Positions 24,501 to 36,540 of a DNA stretch of 64,000 bases are shown piece by piece (position 1 is the first letter of the stretch; each line of letters starts with the position of its first letter). Origin of the DNA: Lycocorax pyrrhopterus obiensis (Eukaryota; Chordata; Aves; Passeriformes; Paradisaeidae); assembly GCA_014706295.1 (NCBI GenBank), contig JACSVZ010000014.1:73256435-73320434 (forward strand), in the 5' to 3' direction. The position numbers were made by a program, and so were the translations under genes. Under the pieces are notes generated by a model. It ran no database searches and was not told where the DNA came from. It saw only the letters and a program-made list of their open reading frames with translations.

Positions 24501-27500
24501 TCTGTTTAATTTCTCTTTGCACAGTGTACACATTCAGTGGGCAAAGCATAATTAGAGGGGCTCTCTGGTGTGGTGTGTTTTTACAGAGAGCTTTGCCTTC
24601 TGCAAATGGTTGTGGGCTGAAGCGAGCACAGGCACTTAATGCTCAGCACAAACATTGGAAATCCTCAGTAATTCAGGGCACAAGTGAAAAACTAATTGAG
24701 GAAAGTGTAGGGAAACCTAACCCATGGCAGTGTCAGATGTGCCTCGGGCTTCCTGACACCTTATTCTGAGGCATTCCGAGGGTGTTGTGAAAGGAACCAA
24801 GAAATGAAATTAAAGGGACCAGCAGTGCACCTTGGCAAAGTAGTTGCTGTGTATTCTGCAGGCTCAAAATAGAAATGTTTTCATGTTCTTCCTGCCTTTG
24901 TGATTCAGTTGTGGATTTCAGCTAAGCTTCAGTCCAGTTCTGTGACAGGCAGTTTTTAGCAAGCCTACAACTTTCTTGGTGTTTCTCATTTCCCAGTCCA
25001 GGAACATGTTTGAAGGATTAACACAGCTGAAGAGAGATGACCGTTGCATTCTCCCAGCACTCATTTTTCTCACTGTGTTGCCTGTGTTTGTGTGTGTTTA
25101 TAGGTGAATGTATGAATGTGTATAATCATATTTATATATCAAGGGTTGATATCTTTGTCTTTAGACCAGGCAAACAGGCATCACTTGCATGTGTTGAATC
25201 ACAGAAGCAGATTGGTGGAAAAAAAAAAAAGACAAAATAAGCAACGAACAGTTTTGATTCAAATATGGAATAAAATTAGAAGGGGCGTTTTCAGAGTTAA
25301 TAGAGTAATGGTACTCTTGGTCCACTTTTGAGCTGGTTCAGTGTCAGCCTTACACCCTTGTCATGTGGCTTGGTATGGAAACAGAGAATTTACTGTGTCC
25401 TGCCTGTTGGTTGTGTAGTGACTGTAGTTACCTCACCAAGGCTGATTTTGTGTTCAACACCTGTATTTACTTCTCTTTAGGACCAACAAAAGGAGTACCC
25501 AGCAACCCAGCTTCTTAAAGCAAAGTATTTGTTTAGAGCAGTGTGAATGAAAGCCTCTGAAAACAGCAAGAGCAGGCCATATGTGTAACTGTTTTCTGCC
25601 TGGGAATGCACTGCTCCCCTAATGCTAATCTGGAAGAACAAGCTTTCGATTCCCCCAACAAGCTTCCATCCATGTTTCTCCCTGGACAGCACCCCAGCAA
25701 CTAACACAAGTTTATCCAAAAATGAAATTAGTTTTTTCTTACCTTTTGACAGCCCAAGTGACCTGAAGAAGCTTTTGTGCTCTGGAAGTTTATTCTTTTT
25801 CGTTTGCCCACTTTTTGGTTTGTGTGGGCTTTTTTCCCTCCAGGTCTATTTATTCTGCCTAGGGAATGACAGAACCTCACAGTCTGGTTCCAGGGCTTGG
25901 GGGAATGCTGAAAGCAGCATAAAAACCAGGATGAAGAGTTCTGTTCTGTTTTCTCACCTGGTGGTGGTGGGGGGGACCTCAGATGGGGGGAGAGCTGGTG
26001 CTGTTAAGCTAGCTGCAGATATTTTAGCTGAATGTGAACATTTGAAGGGGACAGGACAGGTGTACCACTGTTTGAAACAATACAGAAGCCATCTGAAGGA
26101 TCAAAGTGTGTTTGAACCCTCTTTGCCCCACAGCCTTATGGCTGTAATGGTAACAGATAAAAATCCTGCATGTTCTAAGCTAATATGTGATGTGCCTGGA
26201 TACTCAGATGTGCTGCTGGGACGAACCTTCCTGTCTCTTCCCTCGACCCACTCTTCAGCACAGGAAGCTTCCCAGCACCTCTGTGTGTCTTCATCCAGCA
26301 TGTAAAATTGAAAAATTACTGTTACAAACTGTTAGAAAAAGATCTTTCTGAGGTGTGATACAATCCATGAGTTATGCTGTGACATTTCTCAGTGAAGATG
26401 TTGAAGTGTTCTTACATCAGAGCCAAGGTTTTTTCCCTTTATGTTCAAAGATTCAAATTCAGTAAACAATCGTTTCCCAGCACACTCCTACTGTTCTGTA
26501 TTTGTATTCAAGAGTCCAAGAATATTTCTGCCCAAAGTGGCTGGGATCTGAGTATTTCCTAGTGGCAGAGTTATATTTTTTTTACTTACATCACACAGTT
26601 GGTAAAACTAGGTAAATTTCATCAATCTCTTGGGCATTCAAGTGATGTTCAGATACAGACTTGCACCAGTATTCTCTTTCTTTCCTGAGTTTTTATTTCT
26701 ACTAGAAAAGGGGATGTTGTTGTGCAGAAGCATCCTACCCTGCTGTGGGATACTGCAGGGAAGGAGGCACTGGAGATGACTCTGAAAGGTCCAGACCCTT
26801 TTGAGCGTCTCTGGCATGTGACCCAATGTGATGTACAAGTGTCAATTATGTGATTATGAAATGGTAAGACTTGTGATGTGCTTTAGCCAGATCATTTCTC
26901 TTTGTGCAGTTCCTCCAGCTCCATCCAGAATGAAGGAATGGGATGCCATTGTAAATTATTTGCTGGTTTAGTAGTCCTAAGACACCATGTTTGCTGTGTT
27001 TCCTCTGTAGCTGAGACAAGCCCATCCTGCTCGCATCCTTTTTTCTTCTGAGTCTGGAAGGCTGTTAAATGTAGGTGGTTTGGGCTTGCTTTTTGATACC
27101 CTGCCTGCCCAAAAATGAAAGTGATGTGCATGTGTCTGCTTGCAAACCAAAGCCAAGCTGGCTCTGCTACTTCTGGGTTTTCTCACCGGACTGCATCAAG
27201 GTAAGTTTGAGAAATACATAAGAAATAAAGAATGCAGCCCACATCTGGAAATATCATTGGCTAAGAGGTGAATTTAAAACATCTTCAGCCTTGCAGTTCC
27301 TGCTGTAGGTGTTAAGAGCCTTCTGGAGGAGCATCCCACTAACCTCAGGAGAAGGCTCCAGAAGCAGTCATTTACTCAGAGTGGTCATTTACTGTCTCTG
27401 AAGCCCTTCAAGAGTCACAGGGGCTCCCTCTGGGCAGGGGTGTGTGTGTGACAGAGCTGCTCTGGTGACCCTTTTGGGAGCTGAGCTGGAGCTGGGAGTT

Positions 27501-30500
27501 GCTGGTCTCCCAGCAGGACTCCTCCATTGGGTTTGCATCCCTGTCCCCACTCCCCTCCTTCCGTGCACTGTGTGCTGCATGTTGAAAGGGGTGAGTCACC
27601 TCTTTTATTATGTTTTGAATACTTTCCTCCCAAATGTAGTTTATTTTCTGCAGGGAAAAGAAAGAATTTATGCTGTCCTGGTTCCTTATTTTTATCAGAG
27701 CTCTTGCAAACAACTTACAGCTGAGGGAGTTCTTGATATTTTTAGCCTGAGATATTTAGCTATTTGAGCCTCTCTACATGTTTTCCCCCGATATGTATTA
27801 ACTGAAGGGGGGGGAGGGTTCTTGTCAGTTAATATATTCATGAGCATGCCTGCCAGATTGCCCACACTGGCTCCCAGGAAACTGAACACTTCAGAATTGG
27901 GGGGAAGTTTGATTCTTGGTCTGAAGTATTTGCATCAGCTTTATTACTCCATTGTCTGACTGGTGCTGCCATAGCTGTGTTCTCAGTGAAGCTTCTTTTT
28001 TATTTTAAAAGGTGGTGTTTGTATAAAAAAATAGATGTAATTGTTTTCTGCTTAAAAACACAAAGAAGTAAATAAACTAAAAAGCAGAGAATCATAAAAT
28101 GGGATATTGCATTACAAAATACAGTTTATTTGGAAATATCTTCCTTCTCTTTTCTTTTTTTCCAAGCAGCAGAATCCTCACTCTTATTACCAATGTTACC
28201 GTTTTATTTGGTGTCTGGTCTGTGATCTGATGGAATTCTTCAATATTCCAGATATTGTACTTGATGGCACATCTTACACACAGCATTTTCAAGTTTCTGA
28301 ATAACCTTACCTTTCCCTGAAACCCACATGAACATTGCTTTGAAAGGAAGTATAAAAAATCACTTACATTGGCCTTTTGCCTTTAAGATCCACTTCAGCC
28401 TGTTTAACCATAATTGCACAGATCCTACTGTCATCAGTTCTTTTCCCAGCAAAGTTTCAGACTCAAGATGAAAAGCTGTAGATTGGCCTCAGTGAAAGGC
28501 AGTGATTCCAGCAACTGCTCCAGCATTGTCCCTGTGGGGCTGGGGAGGTGGGGGTGAGAGGGGCAGGTAGAAGGAATCATGCTCAGTTTAAAAGGAGAAT
28601 TAAATGGCATTTGCTGTTAAATATAAATGGACCATAGTGCCTTTTCTCTGCATCCCTCCAAGGTGTTTGTTTATGTGGGACAATACATCCCATGGCCCCT
28701 GCTCTGCAGAGTGAGGAGATGACTCTGCCTTCTCTGCAGAGGCTTTGTCTGAGTGCTCTGGTTCCAGTCTGCTCTGTGGCAGGAGTGGGAGCTGCTCGAA
28801 GGCTGCAGCAGCCACCAGGATGTATCCCAGTAACTGGGACCAGCTGGGCACACGTCTGCACTGGCAAGGCTGCAGCAGCTCCTCACCACCCACTTTACTG
28901 GAAGGGACCTTGAACCTTCCAGTAGCCATTGGCAAAGCTGAATGAAGCCTTAAAGTTGGCACCCAAAATAGTACTGTGGGTGGTGGAGTTATTTTTGGGG
29001 CTGTGCGCCCAAGGGTTTTTAAAATGTTTTTATATATTTAAAATTTTTCTAAATAGTATTTGTTTAGTCCTTTCTGCCCTGCTCCTCCCTGAGAGTGGGC
29101 AGTCATGAGTCCCTCCTCAGACACAACTCTCTGCTGGAGGATGCAGTTCAATGTAGGTGCACCAGTTCTGTTTGTTTTTAAAGGCAGGTTCATGTCGTAC
29201 CCGTAGCTATCACCTCACTCCTTTTTGCACAGAGGGTCTCTGTGCACCTCTGAGTGCATATATACATTGTAAAAGGTGGTTTTGGGCGAGCTGCTGTTGT
29301 TTGGAGCTGTCAGTCTCCTGCTCCATGAGGAGTGATGCTGCTGGGAAGCTGTGGGGCAGCACTACCACCACCAGAATGCTGTCTGGTCCATGTGAGGGCT
29401 TCTCAGTGGGACTGAAGGATTAACCAAATACTAATCTTAAGCTTCTTAACACTTAGTGAGAAGTCAAAATTTCATTACTTTTAATTGTTTTGTAGCAGGT
29501 TAATGTAATTACACTGTTGGCATCTTGGTTGGAAATTTCTTTCTCTTTGCAAATCTAGTCCTAATAAAGTTTTTTGAAATTTTTTAAAAATATATTTTGC
29601 TGACTGAATTTCCTGTGCAACATGTTTTAAACTGCCATGCAAGTTGCAGGGATCCTAAATAAACTGAGCAGCTGACTAATTATTTTTGCCATTTGTACAA
29701 ATATTTTTTCCAGTGGTCCTTTGTGAACATGAAAAGTTCTGTAAAATCCTTACAGGAAAGGGATTTGTTAAGAAAAGCTGCAGTGGGCGATTTCAGCTCT
29801 GTCTAGAAAAGTTTTGTAGTCTTGCTTCAAGCGTAGATTTTAAATCTCTTATTCTAATAGTGACCAGGCTGGCTCTTATTTGCTGATGAGACCTGACAAG
29901 ATCATCATCCATGTGATTTCGTTTGTTGTTTTCATGGCAGCCCTGGGGACGGAAATAACTGGAGCAGGAATGAAGCTGTGCCCTCCTCCAGAGCAACCTG
30001 GGCGCTGGAAAACAGCAGAGATTTTAACAGATAAATATGTATTTATGTAGAATGCACATGACACGCGGGCATCAGCAAAACCCTTCATCCCAGGTGGGAT
30101 AAATGGGAGACAATCGCCCTCCCGGGGGCCAGGTGGAGCAAGATGCACTGGAATTTGGGGAACTCCGGGTGCTCTGTCAAACCGGTCGTTATCGATGTCT
30201 CCTGTTAATCTTCCATCTCCAGGTTGCTGGGTTTGAAGTTTAGTCCTGGTGTTGTAAAGTTTGCACCCGCCCATTGTTCACCTTGAGGGAAGTGTGAAAA
30301 GCACCTCAGGGGGCTGATGTTCTCCCTCTCACCCGCAAAAGGTCACGGGATGCATGAGAAAGGGAAAAGCACCAGCCTCCTGAGCTGCTCTGAAAAGCTG
30401 TTTTTAGAATGAACACACGAATACTTGGAATAGAAACATCAGGGGAGCATATTCCTTGTTTAGGGTGGTGTGTACTGAACGCTACAGCTTGAGATTGAAG

Positions 30501-30527
30501 TCACAAGCACTGATATGGGGCTTCGAG

Positions 30528-30750
30528 GGTGGGATTTTTTGTTTGGTTGGAGTTTGGGTTTTGTGGGGGTTTTCTGTTTGTTTTTTTGGTGTCTTTGGGG
30601 GTTTTTGCTTGATTGGTTGGGGTTGTTCTTTTGTTGGTTTTAGTTTGGGGTTTTTTTGTTTGGTTTTTTGTTTTGGGGTGGATTGGTTTGGGGGTTTTTT
30701 TTGTTTGTTTTGACTGTTTTGGGGGGTTTTTTGGGGGGGTGTGTGTGTTA
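30528..30750 (+). repeat. 220-bp G/T-only low-complexity block
   Basis: The + strand is almost entirely T and G, with repeated GTTTG, GGGTTTT and TTTGGGG words, and ends in runs of six and seven Gs followed by (GT)4. Many runs of three to seven Gs give quadruplex potential on the non-template strand. Open frames on both strands here (F/G/W-rich, or K/T/P/N-rich in reverse) are artefacts of composition. Confidence 0.85.
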
Positions 30751-31604
30751 GCCTGATTTGAGGAGGGTGATACCACCTCAGGATCTCTCCATGCCATGGT
30801 CAAATCCACGTTAGTTTTATATCCTGTCCAGGCGTTTGGTGCCTCCTATATGAACAGTGCCGGTGTATGAAGTCTGTAACAGAGATTAGTAGCTTTCTGA
30901 ATCCAAACATCACATACTGCATCAACATTTGTTCTGGGAACAGCTGACACATCTTGAAATGGGAGCAGTATTTTTTTCCCTACTGTTTTAAATGAAATCC
31001 TTTTGTAGGCTTTTGAGTGAAAAAAAGCAGGAAAGCACACTCAGACATTCAGGTCTGAGGCAAATGATGAAAAATTGCAGCCTCTTGATAACCTTTGCTC
31101 CTGCATTCCTTATAATTCTTTCACTGATGTTGGCTAAGGATGAATATAAAAAGAAATCATTGTTACTCCTTGTAATTTCCTTCCAAAAACCCTCAAAACT
31201 CTAATATTTGGAAGGTTTAATGAAATGGTCACTAGAAGTGTGATCAAACTCATGAACAAGCAGCAAATGTTGCCTTCATTAATTCCATGTGAGGTTTCCA
31301 CAAACAGGCAAGCAATGGCTCGTTTTTATTAAAGTGAAAGGGTAAGATTACTAAAACAGTGAAAAGTACTGAGAAAAGTTTCCCTTGTTTCAGTGAGTGG
31401 CCCCCAGTGAAATGAAGAGGTGGAAGTGACTCTTTTTGACTTAGATTTTCAAGTGTGGCATTGAGACTTGAAGACAGGAAGGGCAAGGCTGGGTTTCCTG
31501 AGGAATGTTTGTGGCCAGTGCTGGGGAGCCGCTTGTCCCTGATGTTCCAACAGGTCTGGAAGGGAGATGGAGCAGGGTCTGGCTTCTCTGCTGGGGTGGC
31601 AGGG

Positions 31605-31690
31605 CCCTGAGACAGCTGCCCAGGGAGGGCCTGAAATCCCCCTCTCTGGAGACATCCCGTGCCCACCTGGACACGTTCCTGTGTCCTGTG
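31605..31690 (+). mobile_element. CR1 LINE 3'-region fragment
   Basis: CAGCTGCCCAGGGAGG, then CTCTCTGGAGACAT, then CACCTGGACACGTTCCTGTG match the order of words typical of the 3' coding/UTR end of avian CR1 elements. Only this internal portion is recognisable and the terminal repeat is missing. Subfamily assignment would need alignment against a repeat library. Confidence 0.65.
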
Positions 31691-34264
31691 GAGGAGACTG
31701 TACCCCTCCTAAAAACCCAGAACACAAGAAAGGTGTGATAACCACCTGGATTCTCTTCCTGTGCACCAGCCAGGTCTCTGCTGTCTGTGTGTGGAGGGGA
31801 GGAGTGGGCTTTGTGAGGAGATGCTGCTTTTCCCTTCTTGGCCATAACAGATCTGGTTGGTAAAAGGTTTGGTTTTGGGTTTTTTTTGGTTGTTAGGAGG
31901 TCTGGTAGGCATTCTTAACTTTGCTCACCATCAGTCCCAGAGCTCCCATGAGGCTTAAATTTGTTTTGATAGTTGATGCCCATAACAAGCTACCTTTGGA
32001 AAATATATTTTATTAAAAATTATCTCTTCATGTCTGTTGCACCTTCAGGGAGGATTGGGGAAATTGCAGAATTCCCAATAGAAATAACTTCTAAAGGGAG
32101 GTTGCATGGGGCTCAGATTTCTGTTGCTTTCACAGTAGCAAGACTTGTGTAGCTCCAGACACTCCCTTTTCTCCTCATGCTGCTCCCTTTTTCCTGCAGT
32201 CCCACATTTCTAGGGATGAAGAGAGACCACAGAGTCTGACAGACACCGCAGAGATTAACATTTCCAAGTGCATCTCCATCTCTTGCAGTCTCGTGGTTGA
32301 TGCAGTTCGAGGTCTACCCACCTCTTATTATCCCTTTTCAAGGCCATTTCGTTGTAGGGTTTCTGCCATTTCCTTTGGAGCCCAAGAAGCAGAGTCCCTG
32401 GGTTTAGGTTTCAGTCACAGTAAGGCTTGTGCTCTCCTGGAGAGGGGAGCAGTGAGGAACCACAGAGTGGCCACCTCCTGAAAAGCAAGGGCATTATTTA
32501 GGTCAGAAGCACTGGGAAAGGAACATATTGTGAAATAATGAGCAGTTTTTAACTGTGCTGATCTTGCCAGGGTTGTCTTGAGGTTCCCATTAGACTTTAC
32601 AGATCTTTATCTCAGGTTTACTTGTTCGGTTTTTATTCCCATGCATGCATTTTTTCCCCACGTAAGATTGTTGCTTTATAGTCTAAGGACGCCTTCAAAG
32701 CTGTGCATCTCCAGGGACTCCATCTTCAAAGGACTGGATAGCTGCATGAGAGTCCTGGAAGAGTTGTGTTCATCACCCTGGAGGGTGCTTAAGATCTTCT
32801 TAGTGACTGAAAATCCCAATGGGCTTGACTTGTTGACCGAGCAGTGGAAAGACTGCATCACCTGTACAGGCATGATGGAAACACCAGGAAATTCTCTGCT
32901 GTGTTGGCACGTCTATCTCCTTGCTAGAAAGGGACCAGAGGCTGCTTGTAGGGGATGTTGAAGCTCTTGCACCCCAGTGTTGTCACTACACTGTGTTCTT
33001 TCCTGCTGCTCTCGCCGCCAGCACTGCTCCTCAAATTCCCACCCGGTACCTCCATCCATCCAGTTCTAGGCTGTCTTGCCAAGGATCTTAAATGCCACAT
33101 AATGTGTGTCATCCTGTGGTTATTCCTCTCTGTCTTTCCTAGTGTTTTCTTTTACCTGATTGTTCTGTGTTAGCTCTGCCTACTTTTTCCTTACACATCT
33201 TAAAAAACAAGTAGTCTGTCTTCATGTATGAACTCAAAGCTTCTTTTCTCTTTTATTCAAATTACACAGTTATTCCCTTGTCATCTCTCCTGTGGGCTTC
33301 ATATGGGCAAGAACTTGTTGGGTTTGTTTTTCTGTTTGTGCATCCGTGTTAAGTTAGGTGATACATAGAAGGCATAATTTAGATCTGAAGAGGACATTTT
33401 TATTGTTAAGGACAGGCATTTTTCACATGTACAAAGAGCAGCCTTGGCTGTGATTTATATTTCTCATGGACTTTAAATAGATGAGTAGTTTTGAGCTGCA
33501 TGAGTTAATCTTACACTGTGAGCCTTTGTGTTTTTTGTATTTTATGTTTCCCTGGTGCAATGTCTCTTTCCTGAATGAATCCAGACTACTGGAAACATGG
33601 AGTTAAACAGTCTCTGCTGTTTTATTCCCAATTAGGAATTTTTTGCATGTGGTCTTACTTGCGGTTGGTTCTCCTGAACGTGCTCTCAGAGATGAGCAAC
33701 ACAGGCAACATATGTAGCACCACTGATATTTGGGGTTGATGTTCCACCAGTTTGCTCAGATCTTGTGCTGCTCAGAAAAGATGTGTCCCATAAGGAAAAC
33801 TCTGTGAGGAGAATTCTGAGTTTAATCAGAAAAAATGCCACAAGTTTAAGCAGTGTTACAAAGCTGTGGTTGATTACTCACTGAGCTGGAGAAAAATCCC
33901 AGAGAGGAGAGGTGCAAACAGCCGACTTGAAAACTTAAGAAGGAAGTGTTGTTCCCTGTGTCTTGCCATTAAGGAACTTTTCTTGTTTTTTCTGTGGTGT
34001 AAGTATTTGCTTTAAATTTAATGCAGTTCTCACGCAAGAAGAATTAACTTTTATAGGAAAAAATCAAACCAATGCAGTGCCAGAAGGAGCCACAAAATGC
34101 CTTGTACATGCTAAAACTATTAACTGATTTTAATACTAAAAATATAAAGAATGTCAGCTGGTCTGAAAGAGAAGACTGGCCCTCAGTTAACATACAGCAT
34201 TATTTCCAAAGCTGTTGAATACACAGCTTTCCTAAAATTTTCACTCTCTCCTGGGCAAGCAAGG

Positions 34265-34290
34265 CACCCTAGGCAGCCTTGCCTAGGGTG
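34265..34290. repeat. 11-bp perfect inverted repeat
   Basis: CACCCTAGGCA and TGCCTAGGGTG are exact reverse complements separated by GCCT, giving a very stable short hairpin in otherwise AT-rich intron. An overlapping AAGGC...GCCTT pair offers an alternative fold. It is shorter than a microRNA precursor and its role is unknown. Confidence 0.85.
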
Positions 34291-34639
34291 ATCTTGTTAA
34301 AAAGAGTATTTGTAAGACACTCCCACCTACCCAAGGCAGAAAATTAAACTTCTCCAACAGATGCATGACAGAAGTATAAAAAAACTTCTTCTATTGCACC
34401 TAAACACAACTTTAGTTTTGTTAACAGTGCCATCATAACCAATTCACATAAATTTCTGGGAAATCCCCTGCATAACACCAAATTCTGAGATAAATGACGG
34501 GCTGTGCTGTTTAGCTGTATTTTTATATCACAAAACATGTGTTGCTATTAAGTTCTTTATAAGTGGGGTTTGCTTCTTAATGCAGCAGTTAAAATTCTGC
34601 AGATGCCTTCGTTGTGGGAGTAAAGGCCAGTCCAGTCAT

Positions 34640-34905
34640 GCTTTATAGTAAGAGTACATTTATAAATTGTTTATAGAGGGCTAATAAATAATTAATGTCT
34701 GTTATTAAACAGGTTACAGGCATGAAGAGTGTGTATTATGTATCGCAATAAGCACACAGTAGAAGGTGTTTTGTCTAACTGCTGCTCTAAAATCCATAAC
34801 AAATGACCCTTTGTTAAAGTATATATTAAACATTTGATTTACTCAATGCAGATTTATAAATACTTTATAGTTAGTACTAAATATAATTCCAGGACTTGAC
34901 TCCAG
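34640..34905 (+). other. AT-rich element with TTTATAAAT direct repeats
   Basis: TTTATAAATTGTTTATAG near 34659 and TTTATAAATACTTTATAG near 34852 are related direct repeats about 190 bp apart. Between them are TAATAAATAATTAATG and several MEF2- or homeodomain-like AT words. This could be an ancient degraded repeat or a conserved noncoding element. I cannot decide without alignment. Confidence 0.3.
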
Positions 34906-36401
34906 CCTTCCAGTAAGACCATGCTGAGGAGGGAATGCCTTTTTGAGGTGAAATTGAAATCCAGAGCTGTGAATGCCTGGTGCTGTGCTGACAAGCTGTC
35001 TTCTTGTAATATACTAATAAAAGGATATTTTAAAAGACTAATGTGTGTTTTCTAAATAGACACAGGACCAAGTCAGGCATCAGTAATTTGGATGATAAAA
35101 CAGGGTATTTTAACATGAGTACAGGATTTAGAATCAAGTCTCATTTTGAGTCATGTTGAGAGTAAGAAACCATATTCCTAATGAAAATTAATTTCTGTGT
35201 TTTAACAGGCAGTTACATTTTCTTTATTTTTGGTTTTAATGCAGTCATCTGCTGATGCAAATAAAAATGTTGCATTTAATGCAGATTTCTATATATATGT
35301 ACAATTTCTTGTGAGATCTGTTTCTAGTTTTACCTTTTCAAGAGGGAAACTTTTGCAGACACATTTCACATAACACTGAATTAATATGACAGAGATATCG
35401 TGAAGCTTTTTTTTTAGTCGTGGGTCTTTGTGGTGTGCCTTCCTTGTCCTTTCTTCTTTGATGGTAGCTGGTTGGTTTTGTTCATTTCAGGTATAGTCTG
35501 ATTTTCTCTGTTTCAATCTGTCTCCACTAAATGTGAGACAGGACTGAAGGATATTCACCACTTAGCTGAGAACTGACATTTTCGTGGGTTTTTTTACTCC
35601 GTTCAATATCAAGTGAACAGTTAATGCAGAAACAGGGAAGTTCCGTAGTAAATCACAAGTGTTGACTTCCTTTTCACTTTAGTGCTATTCATTGCAGGTT
35701 TAATATCTTTTCCTTCACTCAGAGTTTTTGCAGTTGTTCAGAGTCCTGCATCAACACTTCTTTTTGAAAAAGTGTATGCTACAGTTTGATTCATAATTTT
35801 TCTTCATAAAAGCTTTATGTGACATAACAGAGTTTCATATTGATTTGAACATTATGCATTGTAAAACTGAAGTGGTCGTGCCTGTAAAAGTCTATCTTCT
35901 GCCTTTCTATGTATCAAAGGTGAAACAGGGAGGCATAAATTGATTTATTTGTGTATGCTGCTAAAAAATATGTAGTTGGTAGAAAGGATGAAAGGATCTT
36001 AATAGGCTTTTGTTCATCAGCTGGTGCTGGAAGTGGCTTGTGCAAAATCTTTGGTGGAGTCTTGGAACATCTCCCTCCCCTCTCCCACCCCTGGCAGGAC
36101 CAGCCCTTCCCTATAACGCAGCAGAGATAATGCTGAAAGGCTGCAGAAAAAACAGCCATTAAAAGAAAGTCTCTTTCCCCTTCCTTCTGCAGGTAAGAGT
36201 CTTGTTGAAGATAAGGATCAGCAAAGCAAATCCCTGTTCTCTGCTATTTGTAATTCCCATGTGCTGACTTCTTATACCAAAAGCTGCTCAAGAGTAATTC
36301 AAGATTAGTTTCTCTTTTGCTGCTAAGAAACAGGGAAAATGAAGAAAGGAGGATAAAGGCAGTAAATGAAGCATGGAATAGTAGTGCTATTGTTGCAACG
36401 T

Positions 36402-36540
36402 GCCTGGCAGTGTCCAAGGCCAGGCTGGACGGGGCTTGGAGCAACCTGGGATAGTGGAAGGTGTCCCTGCCCAGGGCAGGGGGTGGGGGACAGGATGAGT
36501 TATATGGTCTCTTCCAACGCAACCCATTCCATGAGTCTGG
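36402..36540 (+). mobile_element. CR1 LINE 3' end
   Basis: The segment runs from CCTGGCAGTGTCCAAGGCCA through GGGGCTTGGAGCAACCTGGG, GTGTCCCTGCCCAGGGCAGG and CTTCCAACGCAACCCATTCC to a decayed terminal ATGAGTCTGG. It follows the avian CR1 3' UTR in order and orientation. It is a 5'-truncated insertion of about 140 bp. It shares a long stretch with the copy at 51374-51516, so both belong to the same or a close subfamily. Confidence 0.92.

Noticed and set aside
28085..28105. AGAATCATAAAATGGG resembling an antisense CR1 terminus
   Set aside because: Only about 15 bases fit and the following sequence diverges, so it is indistinguishable from chance.
32293..32320. AGTTCGAGGTC resembling a tRNA/Pol III B box
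   Set aside because: It does not fit GGTTCGANNCC, and no A box or cloverleaf can be drawn around it.
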